Both the position numbers and the translations under genes were made by a program. Below are positions 1 to 9,401 of a stretch of 64,000 bases of DNA, piece after piece. The notes under the pieces are model-generated. The model worked only from the letters and a program-made list of their open reading frames with translations, searched no databases and was not told where the DNA came from. Each line of letters opens with the position of its first letter. Position 1 is the first letter of the stretch. The stretch comes from Prevotella scopos JCM 17725. Lineage in GTDB: Bacteria > Bacteroidota > Bacteroidia > Bacteroidales > Bacteroidaceae. The stretch is taken from NCBI RefSeq assembly GCF_018127785.1, contig NZ_CP072389.1, positions 248,001 to 312,000 of the forward strand. The letters run 5' to 3'.

Positions 1-23
1 TAGATGTCGTATTTAGAGTATTT

Positions 24-2062
24 GTTGTGCGTAATACTGCAAAGATACACATTTTAAAGCAATTCACAACTCCAGTTGATGTTGTTGAAAAGGCTTTAAC
101 GTTGTGCGTAATACTGCAAAGATACACATTTTAAAGCAATTCACAACTTAGTAGTTAAGTCATCCTGTATCTGTGTGTTGTGCGTAATACTGCAAAGATA
201 CACATTTTAAAGCAATTCACAACTAGGGGGCAGCATAGCCCCCACAGCGTCCAGTTGTGCGTAATACTGCAAAGATACACATTTTAAAGCAATTCACAAC
301 TGTTCCTCTTGCACGTCTGAAAGAGATAAGTTGTGCGTAATACTGCAAAGATACACATTTTAAAGCAATTCACAACTTAAAGATAAGAAATAGATTTTTG
401 GTCATTGTTGTGCGTAATACTGCAAAGATACACATTTTAAAGCAATTCACAACGAATTTTGACATATTAAGTGTTGAAGCCGTGTTGTGCGTAATACTGC
501 AAAGATACACATTTTAAAGCAATTCACAACATTGGGCTCATGCGTTCTTTGGCTTTTTGCGTTGTGCGTAATACTGCAAAGATACACATTTTAAAGCAAT
601 TCACAACATTGCAACGACACATTAGTCGGCTTATACGTTGTGCGTAATACTGCAAAGATACACATTTTAAAGCAATTCACAACGCAGAAACTATATCTAT
701 GCTACTGGTCGTGTTGTGCGTAATACTGCAAAGATACACATTTTAAAGCAATTCACAACACTGACTATTGAAATACCTTTGTATTATGGTTGTGCGTAAT
801 ACTGCAAAGATACACATTTTAAAGCAATTCACAACGTCATGGTCTTAATTAACTTTTGAGTTATGGTTGTGCGTAATACTGCAAAGATACACATTTTAAA
901 GCAATTCACAACTTATCAGTTTAATATGGGTTACACTCCAACTGTTGTGCGTAATACTGCAAAGATACACATTTTAAAGCAATTCACAACCAAACTTATG
1001 ATTTACATCTTCGTAAAGGTGTTGTGCGTAATACTGCAAAGATACACATTTTAAAGCAATTCACAACTGTCAGGATGACGAAGAATCGTTGCGCTTCGTT
1101 GTGCGTAATACTGCAAAGATACACATTTTAAAGCAATTCACAACATAATGGACCTACTTTTTCATCAGTTATACGTTGTGCGTAATACTGCAAAGATACA
1201 CATTTTAAAGCAATTCACAACTTATGGGAGTTACGGGCGTTTCCTTTTTGAGTTGTGCGTAATACTGCAAAGATACACATTTTAAAGCAATTCACAACCA
1301 TGTTAACACATCCTATCGTAACTATATGTTGTGCGTAATACTGCAAAGATACACATTTTAAAGCAATTCACAACTTAGCTTTAGATGTGTTCTTTAGAGT
1401 ATTGTTGTGCGTAATACTGCAAAGATACACATTTTAAAGCAATTCACAACATAGCCGTCCTTATAGTTTACCTGAACAGCGTTGTGCGTAATACTGCAAA
1501 GATACACATTTTAAAGCAATTCACAACATTAGCATTATATTTCAATTACGAGGCATGTTGTGCGTAATACTGCAAAGATACACATTTTAAAGCAATTCAC
1601 AACTCTTAAGATAGATTATTTATAAACATAAAAGTTGTGCGTAATACTGCAAAGATACACATTTTAAAGCAATTCACAACTCAAGTGGTAAGGACATTTG
1701 AGGTGAGCAGGTTGTGCGTAATACTGCAAAGATACACATTTTAAAGCAATTCACAACCTCACTGCGTTAATGGACGTTTCGCACTATGTTGTGCGTAATA
1801 CTGCAAAGATACACATTTTAAAGCAATTCACAACGCAGCCGACTTGCAGCCTGTCAATGGTAAGTTGTGCGTAATACTGCAAAGATACACATTTTAAAGC
1901 AATTCACAACATAAATAAAATAACGAATGAAACAATCATGTTGTGCGTAATACTGCAAAGATACACATTTTAAAGCAATTCACAACCAAACTATTTTGCA
2001 TCAGCACTTCTGATGGTTGTGCGTAATACTGCAAAGATACACATTTTAAGGTAAATCACAAC
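24..2062 (-). CRISPR. CRISPR array, 27 repeats of 47 bp, probably type II-C
   Basis: There are 27 repeats of 47 bp, starting at 24, 101, 177, 254 and so on to 2016, separated by 26 complete spacers of 29-31 bp. Bases 1-23 are part of a further spacer, so the array continues to the left. All repeats appear identical except the last (2016-2062), which carries three substitutions. The repeat ends are complementary (GTTGTG and CACAAC). Length, terminal sequence and spacer size fit type II-C arrays of Bacteroidetes, where crRNA-sense repeats start GTTGTG and contain TATCTTTG; that gives minus-strand transcription here. No cas gene or tracrRNA is visible, so cas9-cas1-cas2 are presumably left of the window. 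Each repeat contains a promoter-like TTG-N19-TATCTTTG on the minus strand. Confidence 0.97.
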
Positions 2063-2584
2063 TTGCTTTTATTAAATCATCGATTTTTATGTTCTTTCTA
2101 TGTTATTCTATACCTCTTATGAAATCTTTTGCATTTAGAAATTTGTTGCTCCAAGAAATAATTGAATATTTACAATCGAATGCTCTGATTCTATGTAGGA
2201 TTGTATTTCCATCCGTGATGAGGTTTTTTTATTAGAGCTTTTTGAATGCTCTTACTATCAAATAGTAGCTATTGTTTTTCTATCTTGATACTCTTTTATA
2301 ATATTGAACTATAGTCTTATGTCTTTTTTCGTTTTACCAATCACGGCATAAAATAAACTTGCTGTCACTCCTGTCATTTATGCTCTATACTTAACTTGTT
2401 AGTTTAGAGCAAGATAAATGAACTTTTAAAAGTGACAGCAAATTAAAATAAAACAATCTCTCGTGTATGTAATTCTTTCTCTTACATGAGAAGTCTTATC
2501 ACACTATAGCTAATCGAGATATTTCAATGACTCGTTCTTCGTTTAATTTGTTCGTGTTTTTTTCCTACTTGGTTATTTGCTCCC
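2063..2584. other. Flank between CRISPR array and PepSY gene
   Basis: About 520 AT-rich bases without a convincing gene. No anti-repeat resembling a tracrRNA was found by eye on either strand. The only strong structure is the long two-part hairpin at 2359-2441, listed separately. If the array is read on the minus strand, this flank lies upstream of the first, degenerate repeat. Confidence 0.6.
2359..2441. other. Long two-part hairpin, possible small RNA or short inverted-repeat element
   Basis: The outer arms TTGCTGTCACT (2359-2369) and AGTGACAGCAA (2431-2441) are perfectly complementary over 11 bp. Inside them TCATTTAT (2374-2381) plus GCTCTA (2382-2387) pair with TAGAGC (2405-2410) plus ATAAATGA (2414-2421), with a 3-base bulge at 2411-2413. 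There is no U tract directly after either arm, so it is not an ordinary intrinsic terminator. It may be a small structured RNA or a decayed short inverted-repeat element. Confidence 0.6.
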
Positions 2585-4003
2585 CTACGCTTTCTTACCT
2601 GACACGAGGACGATGATGATGAGGATACCTGCGACGAAGATGAAGAGGAAAGAACCTAATGCTCCTGCATAGATTCGGCCAGTGTGTACCTCTAAGGCAA
2701 GACTCCAAAGAGACATTGGTTTGTTCTTGAACTCTTCGGGTTGTTTTGCAAATGATGAACCTAAGTAATAAGTTGCTATACACTCCTTGTTTTTGAAGTC
2801 AGAACTAAAGCCCGTAATCATTTGTTCGCTCGGTGCAGTACCAGGAATACTAGGATTGAAAGCTATTATGTCATCGTATGGGGCAACTTCGTTATAATCT
2901 CTGTTCCAAAGGAAAAGACCATCAAAGGACCCGACAACCCATGTGTTGTCATTTATACGTTGCCATACGTTCTGTCCCATGACGCTTACAGGGGGTGCAT
3001 ACTCAATAGCTGTTGGTTTGTCAGCAAGTGTTTTGAGTGAGAAAAATCCTTCAGAAGTTGAGATGAGCCAATCGTGCTTCTGGTCATCATAACGTATCAT
3101 TCTCAGTTTGTCATTCCAAGCGTTGTCGCTACTCAAGGTTGTGCCCGGCAATGGTTTTGTACTATTCTTTGCGAGTAAAATCATGAGAGGTGGACGTAAG
3201 GCCCAGCCAGTGATCGCAAGGAAGAGTGTAATATAGAAGGTGTAAACTCCAATTTTATTATGCCACACAAGCACCGATGTACTTTTATGACGGAGCCAGA
3301 ACCATATACCTGTTACACAAAGTAAGATGAGGATAATACCGATTCCATCCACGAGTAGTTTTCCAATGGTTCCGAATAATGCGCCACTGTGTAGAAGCCA
3401 TATTTGACGGAAGAGTGAAACCTTGCCTTCATAGCCGTTAGGGGATTGAAGTGTAAGACAAGTAAATGTCTTGTAAGGTGTCTTGGCATAATAAAGGTGG
3501 GAACGAGAAAGCACAATCAACGTATCACCATGCGTGATGATATCAGTCAATAATTCGTCATTCTCTTGTAGAGGTAAAGACACCGGTTGCCATTGTGAGT
3601 TCTTACCTAATTTATAAAGCCCCATGACGCTGGCTGCAAAAATATCATTTTTAGGAGTTTTCACAACCCCTCTTATCTGGCGATAATCAGCACCTGAAGG
3701 CAGTCCTTGGTTATATTCTGTGAACTTTGATGCCGCTGAGTCCGTTTGAATGACACCAGCCGCACCATAGATAATTACTTTGTTATGCTTATCTGCATCA
3801 TTATAACGCAGAGTTCCACGCAGTAACCCATTGTTCCATTGTTCAAAAGAATAGCGCGCTGGTAGGATGGCACGACTTACGTTGATATCTGCGAAGGATT
3901 GGCGATGATTGAGAATTATTCCTGATAAGCAGAACATTACCAAAAAGAATGTAATGATTATTCCAATCCATTTGTGATATTTACGCCATGTTTTGCGTTT
4001 CAT
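2585..4003 (-). CDS. PepSY-associated TM helix protein
   Basis: A 472-residue inner-membrane protein. The N terminus (KRKTWRKYHKWIGI) followed by a hydrophobic helix at about residues 12-32 is the classic start of the PepSY-associated TM family, in which the first helix follows a basic R/K-x-x-H-x-W segment. More hydrophobic helices lie near residues 215-240, 250-275 and at the very C terminus (about 450-470), with a large periplasmic segment between helix 1 and 2. Family members in Bacteroidetes are often linked to iron uptake or ferric reduction, but nothing here proves a substrate. It stands alone, 254 bp from the divergent gene at 4258. A second, shorter PepSY protein is at 32523-33335. 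Confidence 0.85.
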   Translation of the reverse strand: MKRKTWRKYHKWIGIIITFFLVMFCLSGIILNHRQSFADINVSRAILPARYSFEQWNNGLLRGTLRYNDADKHNKVIIYGAAGVIQTDSAASKFTEYNQGLPSGADYRQIRGVVKTPKNDIFAASVMGLYKLGKNSQWQPVSLPLQENDELLTDIITHGDTLIVLSRSHLYYAKTPYKTFTCLTLQSPNGYEGKVSLFRQIWLLHSGALFGTIGKLLVDGIGIILILLCVTGIWFWLRHKSTSVLVWHNKIGVYTFYITLFLAITGWALRPPLMILLAKNSTKPLPGTTLSSDNAWNDKLRMIRYDDQKHDWLISTSEGFFSLKTLADKPTAIEYAPPVSVMGQNVWQRINDNTWVVGSFDGLFLWNRDYNEVAPYDDIIAFNPSIPGTAPSEQMITGFSSDFKNKECIATYYLGSSFAKQPEEFKNKPMSLWSLALEVHTGRIYAGALGSFLFIFVAGILIIIVLVSGKKA

Positions 4004-4183
4004 ATTTTGTTGTTTGTGATATGTTGTTATTTACTCAGTTTTTAAAGTGAGTACAAACTTACAAAAAAAAATCTATATTTTAGGTCTCGTAAACGAACAT
4101 TTTTCGACGATATGATTTTGAATTTACGCACAAATAGTTTATATCCTTAGTGACAAGTGTTCTATTTATTCCTTACGAAAAAC

Positions 4184-4214
4184 TTGCAGCATTGGGATTT
4201 TGTTGCTATCTTCG
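4184..4214 (+). promoter_or_regulatory. Promoter for the gene at 4258
   Basis: TTG (4184-4186), 20 bases, then TATCTTCG (4207-4214), one base from the Bacteroidetes consensus TAnnTTTG. The start codon follows 44 bases downstream. Confidence 0.6.
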
Positions 4215-4257
4215 CAGACAAGAACGCTATCATTGACATCCGAATAAGAATCAAAAC

Positions 4258-4629
4258 ATGGGAAGAAATAAATTCGCAAAAGACGAGATAAAAGAAATAA
4301 AAAAACTACTCCGACTGAAGAATGCGGGAAATCGTGCGAAGCAGAAACTTGTTCGTCATGACCTCCGTACCATCTACGAGTTTAATATATCTGATTTCAA
4401 TGAACCCGGTAAAGCTTTTGGCGAGGAGGAATTGCAGGACGCTATTGAACGTGGCGCTATTCAGATTCTTGACGATGCCACAATTGCCGACATGAAAGCA
4501 AAGCGTGCTCGTGACGAGGCTCGTGACGAGGCTGCACGTGAGCAGCAAGCTATTGAGGCAGGTGAGATGACAGATTGGAAAGCTGTTGCTAAAGAGTGGG
4601 AAAAGTGGGAGCAATCGCAGAATAACTAA
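4258..4629 (+). CDS. Small charged hypothetical protein, 123 aa
   Basis: I do not recognise the family. The 123-residue product is highly charged, has no signal peptide or membrane segment, and is predicted cytoplasmic. Residues 1-40 are basic (KFAKDEIKEIKKLLRLK); residues 80-105 are an Ala/Arg/Glu helix built on a duplicated 12-bp unit (RDEA RDEA at about residues 83-90); the tail is acidic with a WKxxxxEWEKWEQ pattern, which suggests a coiled or amphipathic helix. A good promoter sits just upstream and codon use matches its neighbours, so it is probably real. It lies on its own, upstream of the Mrp ATPase gene and separated from it by 140 bp. Confidence 0.75.
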   Translation: MGRNKFAKDEIKEIKKLLRLKNAGNRAKQKLVRHDLRTIYEFNISDFNEPGKAFGEEELQDAIERGAIQILDDATIADMKAKRARDEARDEAAREQQAIEAGEMTDWKAVAKEWEKWEQSQNN

Positions 4630-4769
4630 TGTGCCCGATTATTTTGTGGCATTCTTTTTGAATATTCAATGAAATAAGAGGAATCCCTATTTGGATGCGT
4701 ACGGGCTTTTAGAGCAATGAGAGGTCCTTTTTTAGTGACTTCATTTAAGATTGATAAAATAATAAAACA

Positions 4770-5873
4770 ATGACATTATATCCAAAACTCATTACAGATG
4801 CACTGGAGAAAGTAATTTATCCAGGAACAAAGAAGAATATTATTGAAAGTGAGATGTTGGCAGACACACCCAGCATCAATGGTAATAAAGTTAGTTTCAC
4901 GCTTATTTTCCCACGTGAGACCGATCCTTTTCTCAAATCTACTATAAAGGCCGCTGAGGCCCAGATACACTATTCTGTTGGTAAGGAGGTTGAAGTAACT
5001 ATCACCACAGAATTTAAGAATGCTCCACGTCCTGAGGTCGGTAAGTTATTGCCACAGGTGAAGAATATCATTGCAGTAAGTTCTGGTAAAGGTGGAGTAG
5101 GGAAGAGTACCGTCTCTGCTAATCTTGCTATAGCCTTAGCACGTCTTGGCTATAAGGTTGGTTTGCTGGATACAGATATCTTTGGTCCAAGTATGCCAAA
5201 GATGTTTGGTGTTGAGGATGCACGTCCATACGGAGTAGAAAAAGATGGTCGTCAGCTCATCGAACCAGTAGAGAAATATGGTGTAAAGCTACTTTCTATC
5301 GGTTTCTTTGTCAACCCAGACACAGCAACGCTTTGGCGTGGTGGTATGGCTACCTCAGCACTCAAGCAACTCATTGCTGATGCAGACTGGGGCGAGTTAG
5401 ATTACTTTATTCTCGATACTCCTCCTGGTACGAGCGATATTCATCTGACCCTCATGCAGACGCTTGCTATTACAGGTGCGGTGATTGTATCAACGCCACA
5501 GAATGTAGCTCTGGCTGATGCACGTAAGGGTATAGACATGTATCGCAATGACAAGGTGAATATTCCAATCCTTGGTTTGGTAGAGAATATGGCATGGTTC
5601 ACACCAGCTGAACTGCCAGAGAACAAATACTATATCTTTGGAAAAGACGGCTGTAAGAACTTAGCGAAGGAACTCGACTGCCCATTGCTTGCCCAGATTC
5701 CTATTGTACAGAGTATTTGTGAGAATGGTGATAAGGGAACTCCAGCAGCAACTCAGGTTGATACGGTTACCGGTCAGGCTTTCCTAAGTCTTGCCCAGAG
5801 CGTGGTTACAGTGGTTAATCGTCGTAACAAGGAGCAGGCTCCAACAAAGATAGTTGATGTAAAGAACGAATAA
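4770..5873 (+). CDS. Mrp/ApbC-family P-loop ATPase, iron-sulfur cluster carrier
   Basis: A 367-residue cytoplasmic protein. Residues 1-85 form a DUF59/MIP18-like domain. A deviant Walker A motif, SSGKGGVGKST, follows at about residues 104-114, with switch regions DTDIFGPSMPKMFG and LDTPPGTSDIHL as in Mrp/NBP35 proteins, which hold and hand over Fe-S clusters. The cluster-ligating CxxC normally found in the C-terminal third is not visible: the segment following LVENMAWFTPAEL has no paired cysteines, and the only nearby ones are in KDGCKNLAKELDC. The ATPase assignment is firm, the Fe-S role is taken from the family. An intrinsic terminator follows 41 bases after the stop codon, so the gene is the end of its unit. 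Confidence 0.93.
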   Translation: MTLYPKLITDALEKVIYPGTKKNIIESEMLADTPSINGNKVSFTLIFPRETDPFLKSTIKAAEAQIHYSVGKEVEVTITTEFKNAPRPEVGKLLPQVKNIIAVSSGKGGVGKSTVSANLAIALARLGYKVGLLDTDIFGPSMPKMFGVEDARPYGVEKDGRQLIEPVEKYGVKLLSIGFFVNPDTATLWRGGMATSALKQLIADADWGELDYFILDTPPGTSDIHLTLMQTLAITGAVIVSTPQNVALADARKGIDMYRNDKVNIPILGLVENMAWFTPAELPENKYYIFGKDGCKNLAKELDCPLLAQIPIVQSICENGDKGTPAATQVDTVTGQAFLSLAQSVVTVVNRRNKEQAPTKIVDVKNE

Positions 5874-5914
5874 GCATACAGGCAACTAGGATGTTTTAAA
5901 CATCAAACAAAAAC

Positions 5915-5949
5915 AGAGATGTACGTGAAGAGCGTATGTCTCTTTTTTT
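5915..5949 (+). terminator. Intrinsic terminator after mrp
   Basis: AGAGATGTACG (5915-5925) pairs with CGTATGTCTCT (5933-5943) through two G-U wobbles and runs into seven T residues. Confidence 0.8.
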
Positions 5950-6029
5950 ATGTTTGTTGTAATCTGTTGATGCTCAGAGTTATCTTTTAACCATAACAAA
6001 CACCATGACTGTTTTTTTAGAGAAAAGTG

Positions 6030-6059
6030 TGTTGTTTACAAATTTATTTTATACTTTTG
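6030..6059 (+). promoter_or_regulatory. Probable susC operon promoter with long leader
   Basis: TACTTTTG at 6052-6059 matches the TAnnTTTG box; TGTTG at 6030-6034 may be the upstream element, though its spacing of 17 is short. Transcription from here would leave a leader of about 220 bases before susC (6065-6284). That leader holds no ORF and no terminator that I can see, but it is long enough for regulation by an antisense or leader RNA. Confidence 0.5.
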
Positions 6060-6284
6060 CACTTATTAAGACACGTTCATTGACCTAAGCTATTATTTAT
6101 TTAAGCAATTAATCATTCGTGAGATTGACGTTTATTCGTTGAGTAGCCATTGCTGATAAAGCGAGAATCCTACTTCACCGCTTACAGTGAGAGGTGGCAA
6201 TGACGTAACCCAGTCGTTCATACTGCTATCATAAGAAAACAACAATTTGAAACCTAAAATATTAAAATTTAAACTCTGAACCTA

Positions 6285-9200
6285 ATGAGAATTATTCATG
6301 AATCAAAGCAGAAGCATCTGTATTTCTCAGTTGCTTTTGCCCTTTCTGTTGCATTAGTGCCAACGAGTGCTAATGCAGTAGGAAATCCCGTAGGCTCACC
6401 TGATGCTGCAACAGTACAGGCTGTGCAACAAAGCGGTAATCACAAGGTAACTGGTCGTGTCGTTGACTCTGCTGGTGAACCATTGATTGGAGCCACCATC
6501 ATGGTGGAAGGCTCTAAAGATGGTGTAGTGACTGACATTGATGGTAACTACACCATTAATGCAGCGCCCAAAGCGAAGTTGGTCATCTCGTATGTCGGCT
6601 ATACCGCTCAGACAATCCTTGTTGGTGACAAGACTACAATTGATGTTACGCTTAAGGAAGTAGCAAACACGATGAACGAGGTCGTTGTGACAGCCTTGGG
6701 TATTAAACGTGCCGAGAAAGCCTTGAGTTACAATGTACAATCAGTAGGCTCAAATGAGTTGACACGTAACAAAGATGCTAACTTTGTGAATTCATTAAAT
6801 GGAAAGGTGGCTGGTGTCAGTATTTCCAAGAGTGCCAGTGGTGTCGGAGGTGCAACACGTGTAATTATGCGTGGTGCTAAGTCAATTGAAGGCGATAACA
6901 ACGTTTTATATGTTATCGATGGTATTCCAATCTTCAACTTCAGCGGCGGACGTGATAGTGGTATCATGGGTGAAGGTCGTGTAAGCAGTGAAGGTATTGC
7001 CGATCTCAATCCAGAGGATATCGAGAGCATCAGCGTCTTAGCTGGTCCATCTGCTGCAGCCCTCTATGGTAGTAATGCTGCTAATGGTGCCATTCTCATC
7101 ACCACAAAGAAAGGTAAGGAAGGAAAGGTTGATATTTCGTTCTCAAGTTCTGCAGATTTTAGCTCACCTTTGTTGATGCCAGAGTTCCAGAACACCTATG
7201 GCAATAAGCTTGGCTCATACGAAAGTTGGGGTGAGAAACTTGCAACACCAAGTTCATACGATCCAAAGAAGGACTTTTTCCGCACTGGTACGAACTTCAT
7301 CAATGCTTTAACATTGAATATGGGTAACGAGTTCAATCAGACTTTTGCCTCTGTAGCAACAACTAATTCACGTGGTATCGTACCTAATAATACTTACGAT
7401 CGCTACAACTTCACAATCCGTAACACCACCCGTATGTTTAAGAATAAGGTGCAACTCGACCTTGGTGCATCTTATATCAAGCAGAAGGACAATAACATGG
7501 TGTCACAGGGTGAGTATTGGAACCCAATCGTTGCAGCTTATCTCTTCCCACGTGGCGAGTCTTTTGAAGGTATAAAGACCTTTGAGCGTTACGATAACGT
7601 GAGAAACTTCCCAACTCAGTATTGGCCAATCAGCGACAGCCGTTTTGCTAACCAGAACCCTTACTGGACAGCTTATCGTAACTTAGCCCCTGATGACAAG
7701 GACCGTTTTATGTTTAATGCAGGTCTTACCTATAATATCTTTGATTGGTTGAACGTAGCAGGTCGTATCCGTTTCGACAAGACGTTTATCACGAGTGAAC
7801 GTAAGATTTATGCATCATCGTTCAATTATTTTGCAAAGGAAAAAGGTGCTTATGACTACTTTGATTATAAGGATCATCAGACTTATATTGACGCTATTGC
7901 CAATATCAATAAGACCTTCGGTAAGTTCAGTCTTGCTGCCAACGTTGGTTATAGCTATTCTGACTATGCATCTCTCACCCGTGGTTATGGTGGTAACTTA
8001 GTATTAGTACCAAATAAGTTCTCTTTGAACAATATTAACCCAAGTGATAGCAAGATTCGAGAGGCTGGTGGTGACTCAAAGGTACGCAACGTTGCAGCTT
8101 TTGCAAGTGCCGAATTGGGTTGGAGAAGCATGGTTTATCTTACTTTGACAGGTCGTAACGACTGGAACTCACGCCTTGTAAACTCATCTGAGGAATCATT
8201 CTTCTATCCATCAGTTGGTTTATCTGGTATTATCTCAGAGATGACAAAACTCCCTTCATTTATTTCTTATTTGAAGGTTCGTGGGTCTTATACTGAAGTT
8301 GGTTCTCCTGTTTCACGTTCAGGTATGACTCCTGGCACTATCACAACGCCAATCGTTGGTGGTAGCTTGAAATCGACAGACATCTATCCATTTACTGATT
8401 ATAAGGCAGAGCGTACAAAGTCATACGAGTTCGGTTTGACTGCTCGTTTCTGGAAGAAGTTATCATTCGACTTCACTTGGTATAAGTCTAATACTTACAA
8501 TCAGACATTTATCGGTGAGTTGCCAGAGAGCTCTGGTTACAAGGCTGTTTACTTGCAGGCAGGTAATGTAGAGAACCGTGGTGTCGAGATGGCATTAGGT
8601 TATAGCGATAACTTCGGTGGTTTGCAATGGAACTCATCATTGGTTTACTCTAAGAATGTCAATGAGATTAAGGAGATGGTGAAGGACTACTATCACCCAT
8701 TGAGTCCAAAGCCAATCAATATCCCTGAAGTATCAAAGGATAATGGTCGCGTTCTGCTTAAGGTAGGCGGTTCTATCAATGATATTTATGCAAGAAAGGT
8801 ATTGGCAAAGGACAATCAGGGCTTCGTAAATGTTAGTCCATCAGGCGGTATGAACTTAGAGACTGTTGAGCCTATCTACTTAGGTAAGACTACCCCAGAC
8901 TTCACAATGGGTTGGAACAACAACTTCACCTACAAGAACTTCGGGCTTAGTTTCTTGATTAATGCACGTGTTGGCGGTATTGTTACTTCTTCAACACAGG
9001 CATTGTTAGACCGTTTTGGTGTGTCTAAGGCATCAGCAGATGCAAGAGATGCTAGTGGCGTGATGATTCCAAATCAGGGCTTGTATGATGCAAAGAAGTA
9101 TTATACACTTGTTGCTACAGGTGAGAATGACCTCGCAGGTTACTATACCTATAGTGCAACAAACGTTCGTTTGCAGGAACTTACTTTGAGCTATAAGTTT

Positions 9201-9395
9201 AATTCAAAGCTGTTTAATAATGTCATTAAGGATTTGACCCTTTCATTTGTGGCTACAAATCCATGGATGATTTATTGTAAAGCACCTTTCGACCCAGAGC
9301 TTACAGCTTCAACAGGTACTTATGGACAGGGCAATGACTATTTCATGCAGCCAAGTCTGAAGAGTTATGGTTTCAGTATTAAATTCAAATTTTAA
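6285..9395 (+). CDS. SusC/RagA-family TonB-dependent outer-membrane transporter
   Basis: A 1,036-residue beta-barrel transporter. After a signal peptide (cleavage near TSANA, residue 31) comes a carboxypeptidase-D-like domain beginning VTGRVVDSAGEPLIGATIMVEG (about 54-130), then a TonB box region and plug (NEVVVTALGIKRAEKALSYNVQ, about 130-150; DIESISVLAGPSAAALYGSNAANGAILITTKKG), then the barrel ending in the aromatic-rich FSIKFKF. It imports glycans or oligosaccharides across the outer membrane with its SusD lid, encoded 6 bp downstream. The ATG start fits the signal peptide. Together with the next three genes it makes a four-gene utilisation operon; the GH18 partner points to N-glycan or chitin-like substrates. 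Confidence 0.97.
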   Translation: MRIIHESKQKHLYFSVAFALSVALVPTSANAVGNPVGSPDAATVQAVQQSGNHKVTGRVVDSAGEPLIGATIMVEGSKDGVVTDIDGNYTINAAPKAKLVISYVGYTAQTILVGDKTTIDVTLKEVANTMNEVVVTALGIKRAEKALSYNVQSVGSNELTRNKDANFVNSLNGKVAGVSISKSASGVGGATRVIMRGAKSIEGDNNVLYVIDGIPIFNFSGGRDSGIMGEGRVSSEGIADLNPEDIESISVLAGPSAAALYGSNAANGAILITTKKGKEGKVDISFSSSADFSSPLLMPEFQNTYGNKLGSYESWGEKLATPSSYDPKKDFFRTGTNFINALTLNMGNEFNQTFASVATTNSRGIVPNNTYDRYNFTIRNTTRMFKNKVQLDLGASYIKQKDNNMVSQGEYWNPIVAAYLFPRGESFEGIKTFERYDNVRNFPTQYWPISDSRFANQNPYWTAYRNLAPDDKDRFMFNAGLTYNIFDWLNVAGRIRFDKTFITSERKIYASSFNYFAKEKGAYDYFDYKDHQTYIDAIANINKTFGKFSLAANVGYSYSDYASLTRGYGGNLVLVPNKFSLNNINPSDSKIREAGGDSKVRNVAAFASAELGWRSMVYLTLTGRNDWNSRLVNSSEESFFYPSVGLSGIISEMTKLPSFISYLKVRGSYTEVGSPVSRSGMTPGTITTPIVGGSLKSTDIYPFTDYKAERTKSYEFGLTARFWKKLSFDFTWYKSNTYNQTFIGELPESSGYKAVYLQAGNVENRGVEMALGYSDNFGGLQWNSSLVYSKNVNEIKEMVKDYYHPLSPKPINIPEVSKDNGRVLLKVGGSINDIYARKVLAKDNQGFVNVSPSGGMNLETVEPIYLGKTTPDFTMGWNNNFTYKNFGLSFLINARVGGIVTSSTQALLDRFGVSKASADARDASGVMIPNQGLYDAKKYYTLVATGENDLAGYYTYSATNVRLQELTLSYKFNSKLFNNVIKDLTLSFVATNPWMIYCKAPFDPELTASTGTYGQGNDYFMQPSLKSYGFSIKFKF

Positions 9396-9401
9396 TTGAA
9401 G

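Noticed and set aside
863..1054. ORF of 63 codons inside the CRISPR array
   Set aside because: It consists of two repeats and their spacers read through; the repeated TAKIHILKQFTT segment is translated CRISPR repeat.
2063..2584. Search for a tracrRNA next to the array
   Set aside because: No stretch complementary to the repeat beyond short words; the tracrRNA is more likely near cas9, outside the window.
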